A stretch of 40,470 nt of DNA from the NCBI GenBank assembly GCA_047632015.1, contig JBLIBC010000001.1:1-40470 (forward strand), read 5' to 3'. The notes beneath the pieces were generated by a model. It worked only from the letters and a program-made list of their open reading frames with translations. It had not been told where the DNA came from and did no database searches. Positions 34,201-40,470 of the stretch are shown here, piece after piece (the stretch's first letter is position 1; the number at the start of each line of letters is the position of its first letter). This DNA comes from JBLIAZ01 sp047632015 (lineage in GTDB: Bacteria; Bacteroidota; Bacteroidia; Flavobacteriales_C; GCA-002722245). Position numbers and translations under genes: made by a program.

Positions 34201-35867
34201 TTGATCAAGCAGATACTGTAGATGTTATTTTGTCTATCACAGATACAAATGGTTGTGTCGGTCAAGATACCGTGTTGGCTTATGTGTCGATACAAGATTA
34301 TCCAATTGCAGGATTTGATATCCTTCCTGAAGAAGATACGTTGGGTATAATATGTTACGAAGAGAGGATTTCATTTAATGACACCTCAGGAGGAGGTCCA
34401 GTGGTGTCATGGGTCTGGGATTTACAAACTGGTCAACCTGTTGTTGATTCTGCAAAAGTATTAGCAAATTTTGAAGATAAGGGAATATATAATGTGAGTT
34501 TGGAGGTAACGACGGCTTACGGATGTAAAGATAATGTCATCTCCCCCTTTGAGTTAATAGGACCTGAGGCAGATTTTGACATGAGTAAGCTGATTGTCTG
34601 TTCAGGAGACGAAGTAACTTTTACAATAAAAGATTCTTCAGACGTTGCATTTTATCTTTGGGATTTTGGTGACGGAGAAGGAATGAATAAAGTTTCACCG
34701 GTTACTCACACCTATTTGAATATCCCTACGAATTTAAAAACAGATATAATTCTTCTATTATGGGGGGAGGATTCAATATGTCCGCAAAAAGTTATAAAAC
34801 CTCTTGAATTTGAAAGAGTGCTTGCAGATTTCAATTTCCCTGAAGATACAATTTGCATGAACGAACCTTTTGTTGTTGTCAATTCCTCCATAGGAGCTGA
34901 TGTATACAATTGGACGGTAAAAAGTAAAAGTCCGAGCAGTATTATACAAAATTCAAATGCTTCGGATCCTATAATATCTGATTTTAGTACAGTAGGTGTT
35001 CATGAATTGGAGCTTATTATTCAAAATAATAGCATTGGTTGTGTTGATACTTTGATAAAGGAATTTTTAATACACCCTATTCCTTCTATATTAGCTAGAG
35101 ATACTGGTTATTGTGAAGGTGATTTGGTTACTTTATTTTCAATATCAAGTAGTTCTGGTTTGATATACAGTTGGTCTCCAGTAGGACAATTAGTCGACCC
35201 TACTAAAGCTACCACTGTGGCATATCCTGACTCAACAACTGATTATACGATTTCGGTGACGGATGCTAATAATTGTATCAATTCGGATGTGGCAAATATT
35301 TATATTCAAGAATCATTTAACCCGATTGCTTTGGATAGTTGCAGCAATGACGGTAAAGAAGGAGTTGTGATTGGTGAAATCGTTCATATAGGCATAGACA
35401 AAGGGACCGAATACACCTATAAGTGGGAAGCTTCTGAAGCTGATTTGAAGTGGTTAACCTGCACTGATTGTCCAACTCAAGATATTAAGGTGACTGAAGA
35501 AGTAGGTGAAGTAAACTATACATTGATATACACAGACTCTCTTGGTTGTTTTGATAACGAACTGACGTACAAAATATGTATTTTATCAAGCTATTCTTTT
35601 GATGTGCCAACTGCATTTACCCCCGACGGTGACGGAATAAACGACATTGTTTATTTAAGAGGTCATGGTATTACTGAAGTAATTACATTTAAGATATTCA
35701 ATAGGTGGGGTGAGCTGGTTTTTGAGTCTACGTCAATGAGTGACGGTTGGGATGGTATATACAAAGGTGTTGCTCAAAACATGGAAACCTACATTTACAA
35801 GGCTGAAGTGAGGTTTTACAATGGTAAAACTGAAAGTAAAGGTGGGTCATTGAATTTAATTCGCTAA
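31251..35867 (+). CDS. Giant PKD-repeat surface protein with T9SS type B sorting domain
   Basis: From the ATG at 31251 the protein has 1538 residues. A signal peptide (MFPVKSHIIAFLIALVMPIV...) is followed by about a dozen PKD or PKD-like domains, recognised by W-x-W/F-D-F-G-D-G cores and ends of the form Y-x-V-x-L-x-V-x-x-x-x-G-C (for example WKWDFGDGLGSS, WEYIFGDGSTSNEQNP, YLWDFGDGEGMN). Several contain extra Cys pairs (NKEYCC, CPFCTAHRC). The final ~85 residues (VPTAFTPDGDGIND, FNRWGELVF, GWDGIYKG, ETYIYKAEVRF) are a type B C-terminal domain, which directs T9SS export. The earlier in-frame TTG at 31077 is rejected because it lies inside the divergent gene. It is likely an adhesin or cell-surface structural protein, with PorP/SprF as outer-membrane partner. 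Confidence 0.92.
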   Translation: MFPVKSHIIAFLIALVMPIVMNGQMEVSQTSGCVPLAQVNFKNATAGDWDFGDGGGVIAFNKDSVVHSYVNAGTYEAILYQGGTTIEIDRQTIDVYNKPSTAFDLTGNSSGCVPLSTSFADASAGGGGVAVVDWKWDFGDGLGSSSEDPNHVFTLVGVFDISLIVTDANGCDSSIVKEKFITVTEAPTSSFTTNPNPANACVGPLTVSFVNSSTNSTGGTTELTYTWDFGNGQTSTDVNPAAVTYTAEGTYVVTLEVVESGGCTVTSSRTVNIGNPVSIPDLPDTVCIGDRVNPFGNLSVGANSYLWSFSGVPIYTSKNPSHTFNVAGDIQITLKAINSAGCSDDSTVTVYVEDPVVDFARTPTYLCQEPYCFTYDGQTAQTNVASWNWLFGSPYPPFGNTFRPIGISSAEDTTFCFSINDTLYYDHDYYFPIAEVEIVTTNGCIARQSHRDTIYPVSAFFVPDSSMGCAPLTVTFSDSTRSREEIISWEYIFGDGSTSNEQNPKHTFTSAGEYEVILITENTLGCRDTSFPVTILIGAPVLMTFTVAPSTVCVGDSVTFTNTSGSADLDYWHYSTNSNKSSECEKGNVQKWASFDEVGQQDVTFYGNYNGCISSTTQSNAVTVEGPLSSLKYTGLCASPLDYTFIGTIQGADSWEWDFGDVNGIGVSSDSTVSHSYASRGDYTVSLITKNSVNSCGNDTQSVVVNVREITAVISQTDSTLCERVGYNFTGENSTDVFNNCSDAYRWDMGEKTAPRLRGNSEIEFGFPDSGSYTIRLITYDINGCKDTTTKDVRVSKIAAKIGADKLRACLSSDISFSDSSFSENPITNWLWLGGNKEYCCINDTVFIEGYYDNNTVCPFCTAHRCYEPQEYLGNALCDNDTLSFVKDTSLTVDSITKIHPITKERLIQQIRLVVEDSWGCRDTAEVFVTPIIPDTRFSAITDKTICAGDSIQFKANNESAISNFNWTFDGVGTSTKKSPYITFDQADTVDVILSITDTNGCVGQDTVLAYVSIQDYPIAGFDILPEEDTLGIICYEERISFNDTSGGGPVVSWVWDLQTGQPVVDSAKVLANFEDKGIYNVSLEVTTAYGCKDNVISPFELIGPEADFDMSKLIVCSGDEVTFTIKDSSDVAFYLWDFGDGEGMNKVSPVTHTYLNIPTNLKTDIILLLWGEDSICPQKVIKPLEFERVLADFNFPEDTICMNEPFVVVNSSIGADVYNWTVKSKSPSSIIQNSNASDPIISDFSTVGVHELELIIQNNSIGCVDTLIKEFLIHPIPSILARDTGYCEGDLVTLFSISSSSGLIYSWSPVGQLVDPTKATTVAYPDSTTDYTISVTDANNCINSDVANIYIQESFNPIALDSCSNDGKEGVVIGEIVHIGIDKGTEYTYKWEASEADLKWLTCTDCPTQDIKVTEEVGEVNYTLIYTDSLGCFDNELTYKICILSSYSFDVPTAFTPDGDGINDIVYLRGHGITEVITFKIFNRWGELVFESTSMSDGWDGIYKGVAQNMETYIYKAEVRFYNGKTESKGGSLNLIR

Positions 35868-36028
35868 GAGGTTATCTTCGTAATATAACTGTTCCTTACT
35901 TTTTCTTTACAATTATCATTTCTTCTCACTTGTCGTCTAAGTTGCAATTCAATTAGAATCTCATATTTATTCTTGGAAAGAAGTATCTTTATGAAGTAAC
36001 TTGTGATTAGCACTTATAAACTAACATC

Positions 36029-36982
36029 ATGAGAATTGTACTTGGATTATTCATTATTTTTGGATTAACGGCTTGTTCGTCTAAAGCACAAAATGTAAAT
36101 ACGCACAAAAAACAACAAACAATGAGTCAAAACAATTGGAAGGATTTAAACCAAGAAGAATCAAGGGTGATAATAAACAAAGGGACGGAATATCCTTTTA
36201 CGGGGGAGTATAATGACAACAAAGATTCCGGAATATATCACTGTAAACAATGTCATAATGCACTTTTTACATCTCAAGATAAGTTTGATTCAGGTTCAGG
36301 GTGGCCAAGTTTTGACGATGCTATTGAAGGAGCTGTTAAAGAGGTATTGGACAATGATGGTAAGAGGTCAGAAATTGTGTGCTCAAATTGCGAGGGTCAT
36401 TTAGGTCATGTATTTAAAGGAGAAGAAATGACTTCAAAAAGTACAAGACATTGTGTTAATTCAATAAGTCTAGATTTTGTTGGAGCTGAGGGGAATGTAA
36501 AAAAAGACACGGCCTATTTTGGATCAGGATGTTTTTGGGGTACTGAATATTATTTGCAGCAGTTAAAAGGTGTGGTATCGACTGATGTTGGATACATGGG
36601 AGGACATGTTAAAAACCCATCTTATAAGGAAGTATGTACTGGTAAAACTGGTCATGCCGAGGTTGTTAAAGTAGTTTTCGATACTGATTCTGTTTCGTAC
36701 AAGGAGCTTGCTACGTTGTTTTTTGAAACACATGATCCCACACAGGTGGACGGGCAGGGTCCAGATATTGGAACACAGTATAGAAGCGAAGTTTTTTATA
36801 CTTCAGATGATCAGAAAACGGTAATCGATGACCTTATTTCAATATTAACTACCAAAGGATATGACGTAGCTACTAAACTTACTAAAGCTCCAGTGTTTTG
36901 GGAAGGTGAAGGGTACCATCAAGATTATTATCAAGGTAATGGGGGAAGACCATATTGTCACAGTTATAAAAAAATATTTTAG
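36029..36982 (+). CDS. Bifunctional MsrB-MsrA methionine sulfoxide reductase, lipoprotein
   Basis: This 317-residue fusion repairs both R- and S-methionine sulfoxide. A lipoprotein signal (lipobox LTAC, Cys16) points to the cell envelope. The MsrB domain (about 35-150) has the zinc cysteines Cys72, Cys75, Cys118 and Cys121, the SGSGWPSF motif and catalytic Cys142 in RHCVNS. The MsrA domain (about 160-317) has GCFWG (Cys168), GYMGGHVKNPSY and GHAEVVKVVFD, then THDPTQVDGQGPDIGTQYRS. The order MsrB then MsrA is the reverse of the Neisseria PilB arrangement. It stands alone on the plus strand after a 161-base gap and may protect surface proteins from oxidation. Confidence 0.93.
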   Translation: MRIVLGLFIIFGLTACSSKAQNVNTHKKQQTMSQNNWKDLNQEESRVIINKGTEYPFTGEYNDNKDSGIYHCKQCHNALFTSQDKFDSGSGWPSFDDAIEGAVKEVLDNDGKRSEIVCSNCEGHLGHVFKGEEMTSKSTRHCVNSISLDFVGAEGNVKKDTAYFGSGCFWGTEYYLQQLKGVVSTDVGYMGGHVKNPSYKEVCTGKTGHAEVVKVVFDTDSVSYKELATLFFETHDPTQVDGQGPDIGTQYRSEVFYTSDDQKTVIDDLISILTTKGYDVATKLTKAPVFWEGEGYHQDYYQGNGGRPYCHSYKKIF

Positions 36983-36992
36983 CTCGCAAAAA

Positions 36993-37340
36993 ATGGCAAG
37001 GTATAATAAGCATATTCGAATAGGCTTGATCGAGTTGATGAATAAATACCCTGACCAAGAACTTGAATTTACAGCTAGGTTTTTAGCAAGAAAAAACCCT
37101 ACCTGGATTACTGTGAGTCAACTTTGTCACAATGAATATAAAGAAGTATTAGCTAGGCATTTAAATTTGCCTGTACATAAGTTAAATGTGGACAAGGAAG
37201 TGCTGGATACAATGACTAAAGGCCAAAAACTAATCCTTAAGGCGGTCATTTCAACTTACAATACCAATGGTGTAACAAGGGCCACTCTTAAACCAGCTGA
37301 TAAACCTGGCGTAATTCAAATAGAATTCTTTCTTGACTAA
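36993..37340 (+). CDS. Hypothetical protein, 115 residues
   Basis: I do not recognise this protein. From the ATG at 36993 it is a soluble, basic, mostly helical protein: MARYNKHIRIGLIELMNKYP, QELEFTARFLARKNPTWITV, then a charged region and a C-terminal strand segment (ATLKPADKPGVIQIEFFLD). No enzyme motif or signal is seen. An upstream in-frame start at 36906 would overlap the msrBA end and adds no conserved-looking sequence. It follows msrBA by 10 bases and may be co-transcribed, or may be cut off by a hairpin at 37355. Confidence 0.5.
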   Translation: MARYNKHIRIGLIELMNKYPDQELEFTARFLARKNPTWITVSQLCHNEYKEVLARHLNLPVHKLNVDKEVLDTMTKGQKLILKAVISTYNTNGVTRATLKPADKPGVIQIEFFLD

Positions 37341-37354
37341 AGTTGATTGATGTC

Positions 37355-37371
37355 AGATTTTACCTAAAAAT
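37355..37371. terminator. Weak hairpin between convergent genes
   Basis: GATTTT and AAAATC (6-bp stem, 5-base loop, about 37355-37371) overlap the 3' end of the minus-strand lipoprotein gene and follow the plus-strand gene by 15 bases. A/T-rich and weak; a possible bidirectional terminator. Confidence 0.35.
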
Positions 37372-37789
37372 CCGATTTTAGCTTAGTGAGCTTATAAAGC
37401 GATACCCATTCTTCTTTCGACTCATTACCGTTGGTAATAATACTATCTTTCTTCTCGTATTTCCACGTTTGATACTCAGAAGCATCAAGTAAAATATCAT
37501 AAGTTTTAGGAGCTCCCTCACCAATGGTTAAGGTAATTTCTTCTTTAGATACCGCCCATTCAATGTCTTCTTTGATGTCGTCATGTGCAAAAGACCCAGT
37601 TCCTCCTTGTCTAAAAGTCATGGTTCCGTACTCACTTGCATCAAGTGTGTCTGATATAAAAATTGAATTAACAATGTAAAACCCAGTTTCGGCTGCATTC
37701 CATTTTCCAAGCAATGCTCGTTCAGTTGATTCTGAACAGGAAATCATAAAGCTACAAATGGCAATTAAAAGTAAAAATTTGACCTTCAT
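37364..37789 (-). CDS. Putative lipoprotein, lipocalin-like
   Basis: The protein of about 141 residues starts at the internal Met (37789), giving a clean lipoprotein signal MKVKFLLLIAICSFMISC. An earlier in-frame start at 37825 adds 12 unlikely residues. The mature part (LGKWNAAETGFYI, GTMTFRQGGTGSFAHDDIK, EITLTIGEGAPKTYDIL, SLYKLTKL) has the strand pattern and opening L-x-G-K/x-W typical of lipocalin-like lipoproteins in Bacteroidota. No specific ligand can be assigned. It converges with the 115-residue gene and diverges from the DEAD-box gene. Confidence 0.7.
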   Translation of the reverse strand: MKVKFLLLIAICSFMISCSESTERALLGKWNAAETGFYIVNSIFISDTLDASEYGTMTFRQGGTGSFAHDDIKEDIEWAVSKEEITLTIGEGAPKTYDILLDASEYQTWKYEKKDSIITNGNESKEEWVSLYKLTKLKSDF

Positions 37790-37930
37790 ATAACTGAGTT
37801 TGTTGGTAAATGTAAGAATAATCAAATTATCCCATCGTGAATTACCTTTTGGTTTTTTAACTCGTCCTTTTTTCCTTTATCTTCGTGGCTTATGCTAAGG
37901 CAACAAATGGCTTTATGGTAGCTAGTAATT

Positions 37931-39247
37931 ATGAAAGATTTTTCAGATTTAGGATTAAATAGACAGCTGCTGAATGCAATTGATGACCTAGGATACAGGG
38001 AACCTACTGATATTCAAAAAAAGGCTATTCCAAAAATATTAAATGGTCAACATGTGATTGGAGTTGCTCCAACTGGAACTGGAAAAACAGCATCCTACGT
38101 ATTGCCGATATTGAAAAAGCTTAATTACGCTCAAGGAACTAACCCTCGGTGTGTCATTTTTTTACCTACTCATGAGTTGGTGTACCAAGTACATCAAAAT
38201 TTAACTGAACTAGGAAAATACACTGATTTACGATTTGTAAAAGTTTTTGGAGGCGGCGGGATTAAAGCGCAACGTCAAACGCTGGAAGAAGGTTGTGATA
38301 TTATTATTGCTACTCCTGGTAGGTTCATGGATTTATATTCAACTGGTTATATTCATTTGAAATCAGTGAATACGATGGTGCTTGATGAAGCTGATAAAAT
38401 GATGGACATGGGGTTCATGCCGCAACTAAATAAAATTTTAGAGATTGTTCCTAAGAAAAAACAAAACCTCTTGTTTTCAGCTACTTTCCATAAGAATATT
38501 GAAAAGCTTAGTCAGGATTTTTTAGAATTCCCTGTTAAAATTGAAATTAAACATCAATATAAAACGGTTGACACAGTGGAGCAATTCATGTATAAAACCC
38601 CAAATTATGCTACTAAGTGCAATTTGCTGCTGCATTTACTTGAGAGCGAAAGTCTATCAAGGGTGTTGGTTTTTACTAGAACAAAAGAGACAGCAGGTCA
38701 CTTACATAAATTTTTGGAACGAAAGGATTCGGGAGAGTGGAGTGTGATCCATGCAAATAAAGGTCAAAACACAAGGATCAACGCTTTTACAAAATTCCAA
38801 GAAGGAAGTTTGCGAGGTATCGTTGCTACTGATGTGGTGGCACGAGGAATTGATATTTCTGAAGTGACACACGTCATCAATTTTGAAATTCCAGTGATGT
38901 ATTCTGAATACATTCACCGAATAGGACGTACCGGAAGGGCTAAGAAAGAGGGCGTATCCATTACTTTTACTTCTCCAGTTGAGGAATTCCATGCAGTAAA
39001 AATAGAGGCAATGATAGGCAAAGAGATTCCTTTGCTTCCAATTCCAGACGAGGTTGAAGTTTGTATAACTTCTCCAGCAGAAGCTCGTAACTATGCCCGA
39101 GAATTAGACAGATTAAAAAAGAAAGAAGATCCTAGCTATCAAGGAGCATTTCACCAGCGCAAAGGCGAGGCTAAGAGGACTCAGGTGAGTAAAAGAAACC
39201 TGCGAGCTTATAAGTTTTCAGGCAAACGAAGAAATAAAAAAAAATAA
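37931..39247 (+). CDS. DEAD-box ATP-dependent RNA helicase
   Basis: This 438-residue helicase has the Q motif (YREPTDIQKKAIP), motif I APTGTGKT (Walker A, 46-53), Ia (LPTHEL), TPGR, II DEAD (152-155), III SAT (183-185), V (ATDVVARGID) and VI HRIGRTGR (329-336). The C-terminal tail is short and basic, ending KFSGKRRNKKK, likely an RNA-binding extension. This family member could aid ribosome assembly, RNA decay or cold adaptation; sequence alone cannot choose. The tRNA-Val gene and its terminator follow 56 bases after the stop. Start ATG at 37931 is well placed. Confidence 0.94.
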   Translation: MKDFSDLGLNRQLLNAIDDLGYREPTDIQKKAIPKILNGQHVIGVAPTGTGKTASYVLPILKKLNYAQGTNPRCVIFLPTHELVYQVHQNLTELGKYTDLRFVKVFGGGGIKAQRQTLEEGCDIIIATPGRFMDLYSTGYIHLKSVNTMVLDEADKMMDMGFMPQLNKILEIVPKKKQNLLFSATFHKNIEKLSQDFLEFPVKIEIKHQYKTVDTVEQFMYKTPNYATKCNLLLHLLESESLSRVLVFTRTKETAGHLHKFLERKDSGEWSVIHANKGQNTRINAFTKFQEGSLRGIVATDVVARGIDISEVTHVINFEIPVMYSEYIHRIGRTGRAKKEGVSITFTSPVEEFHAVKIEAMIGKEIPLLPIPDEVEVCITSPAEARNYARELDRLKKKEDPSYQGAFHQRKGEAKRTQVSKRNLRAYKFSGKRRNKKK

Positions 39248-39256
39248 CTACATAAA

Positions 39257-39289
39257 TTTTTGCACATTAACTACTAAGCAATATATTTG
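39257..39289 (+). promoter_or_regulatory. Promoter of tRNA-Val
   Basis: TTTTTG (39257-39262), a 19-base spacer and TATATTTG (39282-39289) match the Bacteroidota -33/-7 consensus very well, ending 14 bases before the tRNA. Confidence 0.8.
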
Positions 39290-39303
39290 CACTCCAGTAA
39301 ATT

Positions 39304-39378
39304 GGGAGATTAGCTCAGCTGGTTCAGAGCACCTGCCTTACAAGCAGGGGGTCACTGGTTCGAACCCAGTATCTCCCA
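39304..39378 (+). tRNA. tRNA-Val (anticodon TAC)
   Basis: Acceptor stem GGGAGAT pairs with ATCTCCC, discriminator A; CCA is not encoded. The anticodon stem CCTGC/GCAGG encloses CTTACAA, so the anticodon is TAC. The T arm ACTGG-TTCGAAC-CCAGT and D arm (AGCTCAGCTGG) are regular. A terminator follows 13 bases later. Confidence 0.97.
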
Positions 39379-39390
39379 CACTTAGATAAC

Positions 39391-39425
39391 AAAGCCTTTC
39401 AGGATTTCCTCGAAAGGCTTTTTTT
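39391..39425 (+). terminator. Intrinsic terminator of tRNA-Val
   Basis: AAAGCCTTTC (39391-39400) pairs with GAAAGGCTTT (39412-39421), 10 bp, followed by TTTT. Confidence 0.88.
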
Positions 39426-39441
39426 ATGCTAAATGGTGAAA

Positions 39442-39463
39442 TGTACAAACATTGTACAAACAT
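39442..39463. repeat. Tandem 11-bp repeat, TGTACAAACAT x2
   Basis: Two exact adjacent copies (39442-39452, 39453-39463) begin 64 bases after tRNA-Val. Each contains the palindrome TGTACA, so the palindromes are spaced one helical turn apart, as in operator or recombinase arm-type binding sites. Confidence 0.8.
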
Positions 39464-39760
39464 TTTTGAAAATTCCGATCCAAAAGTCATTTGATGAGGT
39501 ATGATTTCGTTTGAAATCAGGATCAGTGAGAAAAGTATTTTTGAAGTATAAGGTGAAATTTGAAAAGATATTTTTTTTATTTAGTTAGTTGAAAATAAAA
39601 AATATTTAAACCTATTGATTCTGTAAGAAAGGTAACGATACAGTTTGCTTTCTTTTGAAAGAAGTTAACAATCCAAGACTCGAACCAGTTCTTTTGCGAA
39701 AAAAATAGGGACGGCTATGGGACAGACGTTATTTAATATTCAATTCGCACGTAAGGCTTT

Positions 39761-39781
39761 CATCAGTGATGTTCACTGATG
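39761..39781. repeat. Perfect 9-bp inverted repeat
   Basis: CATCAGTGA (39761-39769) and TCACTGATG (39773-39781) flank TGT. It is followed by TTTATTTGTT. It could be a weak terminator or an operator. Confidence 0.7.
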
Positions 39782-40180
39782 TTTATTTGTTCTAAACACA
39801 TTTTCAGTAACGTTCATCACATAGTCGATTATTCAGTTTAATGCAATTAATCGTAACTAGTCGCTATTAATCGGGATTGGGAGCGATAAATTGTGAATTT
39901 CAGTTTTGCTTGTCCTATTAATGCAGGAATCTTAAATTCCTTCCAAATACAGATGCAATGCTTTTGTAAATCCACAAAAAAATGATTCAACCTTAAACTA
40001 CATTGTAAATTCTATTTGGTAAAAATCTGGGATCCATAGGATTGAAATATACAGTGAAAAGAGATTGAGAATTTGTTCTCGATGCTTTTACTGTTTATTT
40101 TTCTGTGGTAAAATCAAATTGAACATAACGGACATGCTAGGTAAAATCAATGATTCATTACTAATCCCAAGTTAAATGAT

Positions 40181-40200
40181 TGTAAAAAACTGTAAAAAAC
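40181..40200. repeat. Tandem 10-bp repeat, TGTAAAAAAC x2
   Basis: Two exact adjacent copies, followed by AAAAATAC, lie just upstream of the TAACTTTG promoter-like site at 40221-40228. Confidence 0.75.
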
Positions 40201-40255
40201 AAAAATACAGTGAATTTTACTAACTTTGATTAGGTGATAGGTTTTTAATTCTAAA

Positions 40256-40277
40256 ATTACCTATTTTTATAGGTAAT
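40256..40277. repeat. Perfect 9-bp hairpin with TTTT loop
   Basis: ATTACCTAT (40256-40264) pairs with ATAGGTAAT (40269-40277). It lies about 28 bases downstream of the TAACTTTG site, so it could form in the leader RNA or act as an operator. Confidence 0.7.
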
Positions 40278-40345
40278 ACATCTTTTAAGAATATTAAGTG
40301 TTAGATAAACTAAAATTAATTACACAAAGAGACAAAATTAACATA

Positions 40346-40380
40346 CTTAATGCAATGTGCAGGCACATTAGCATATTAAG
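40346..40380 (+). promoter_or_regulatory. Imperfect 14-bp hairpin upstream of the last CDS
   Basis: CTTAA/TTAAG, TGC/GCA and AATGTG/CACATT stack into one stem around a CAGG loop, interrupted by a two-base and a one-base bulge. The element ends about 40 bases before the possible start at 40421. Candidate leader-RNA structure. Confidence 0.55.
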
Positions 40381-40420
40381 CATCAACCGGGCTTAAGGTA
40401 TACAGGATCAATCGGATAAT

Positions 40421-40470
40421 ATGAATATTTATTTAAAACGTAAAAAAATGAAAAAGAAATCTATTATTAT
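40421..40470 (+). CDS. Start of a CDS truncated by the window end
   Basis: An open frame starts at ATG 40421 or, in the same frame, ATG 40448 (MKKKSII...). The basic start followed by Ile residues resembles the beginning of a signal peptide, and the later ATG is the more typical start. Only 17 codons or fewer are visible, so no function can be given. Confidence 0.45.
   Translation, partial: MNIYLKRKKMKKKSII

Larger units (their letters stand above)
39426..40420. other. Gene-free region of about 1 kb downstream of tRNA-Val
   Basis: No convincing coding frame is visible on either strand across this AT-rich stretch, far longer than any other gap in the window. It contains a tandem 11-bp repeat right after the tRNA terminator, a perfect 9-bp inverted repeat (39761-39781), a tandem 10-bp repeat (40181-40200), a 9-bp hairpin (40256-40277), an imperfect 14-bp hairpin (40346-40380) and a TAACTTTG promoter-like site (40221-40228). 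It may be a large regulatory leader for the gene starting near 40421, an unrecognised RNA gene, or a decayed insertion at the tRNA. Confidence 0.5.

Noticed and set aside
31600..35600. PKD domain repeats as a DNA-level tandem array
   Set aside because: The domains are similar in protein motif only; no near-identical nucleotide repeats are visible, so this is old domain duplication rather than an unstable array.
36906..36992. Extended start of the 115-residue gene overlapping msrBA
   Set aside because: The extension is the out-of-frame shadow of the msrA end; ATG 36993 gives a clean start.
39680..39700. TCGAACCAGTTCT, similar to the tRNA-Val 3' end, as a remnant attachment site
   Set aside because: The match needs gaps, covers only about a dozen bases and lacks the acceptor-stem part; chance is sufficient in a T-loop-like sequence.
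40181..40200. CRISPR-like array from the tandem 10-bp repeats
   Set aside because: Copies are adjacent without spacers and far too short; there are no cas genes in the window.

Overview
The window comes from an AT-rich genome of the phylum Bacteroidota, most likely order Flavobacteriales. Three things point there. Promoters have the Bacteroidota form TTG-N19-TAnnTTTG (clean before thrS and tRNA-Val). There is a type IX secretion (T9SS) cluster with PorP/SprF, a PorE-like OmpA protein and a cargo with a type B C-terminal sorting domain. The gene families and layouts are also typical of the phylum (TamB followed by a lipoprotein, short MenE, DUF4202, and cytochrome oxidase subunits with SCO and DUF420). 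The species cannot be named from the sequence.

Layout. 1-5522: the end of a class III aminotransferase, a large TamB-like protein and an overlapping lipoprotein gene. 5629-9873: DUF4202 and MazG on the minus strand, MenE, GreA and a HIT protein on the plus strand, then an unrecognised 155-residue protein. 10196-11439: a queE-bioD pair (minus). 11550-16674: a thioesterase, the thrS-infC-rpmI-rplT translation cluster, a cysteine desulfurase and tRNA-Leu(TAG). 16736-22509: trigger factor, clpP, clpX, dnaX and a HAD hydrolase. 22597-27289: a tightly packed terminal-oxidase assembly operon (cyoE, two subunit III genes, subunit IV, a degenerate SCO-like protein, SCO, DUF420). 27302-31165 (minus) and 31251-35867 (plus): the T9SS cluster. 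35868-39378: MsrB-MsrA, two small unknown genes, a DEAD-box helicase and tRNA-Val(TAC). 39379-40420: about 1 kb with no recognisable gene but several repeats and hairpins, leading into the start of a CDS cut by the window end.

How the genes fit together. Most of the window is conserved housekeeping: translation, protein quality control, replication, menaquinone synthesis (MenE) and cytochrome oxidase assembly. These suggest an aerobic, menaquinone-using bacterium. The T9SS cluster looks like a self-contained surface-display unit: outer membrane protein, periplasmic anchor, an apparently inactive M43-type protein, and a 1538-residue PKD-repeat cargo transcribed divergently.

Most notable observations: (i) dnaX is split at an A10 run, with the tau C-terminal domain open in the -1 frame right from the run; (ii) the M43 metalloprotease homologue has lost the catalytic Glu and third zinc ligand of HExxHxxGxxH; (iii) a terminator-like hairpin lies in the greA leader; (iv) the trigger factor has a His/Asp-rich tail; (v) the structured 1-kb orphan region follows tRNA-Val. 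I found no CRISPR array, insertion sequence, complete prophage or clear new defence system.
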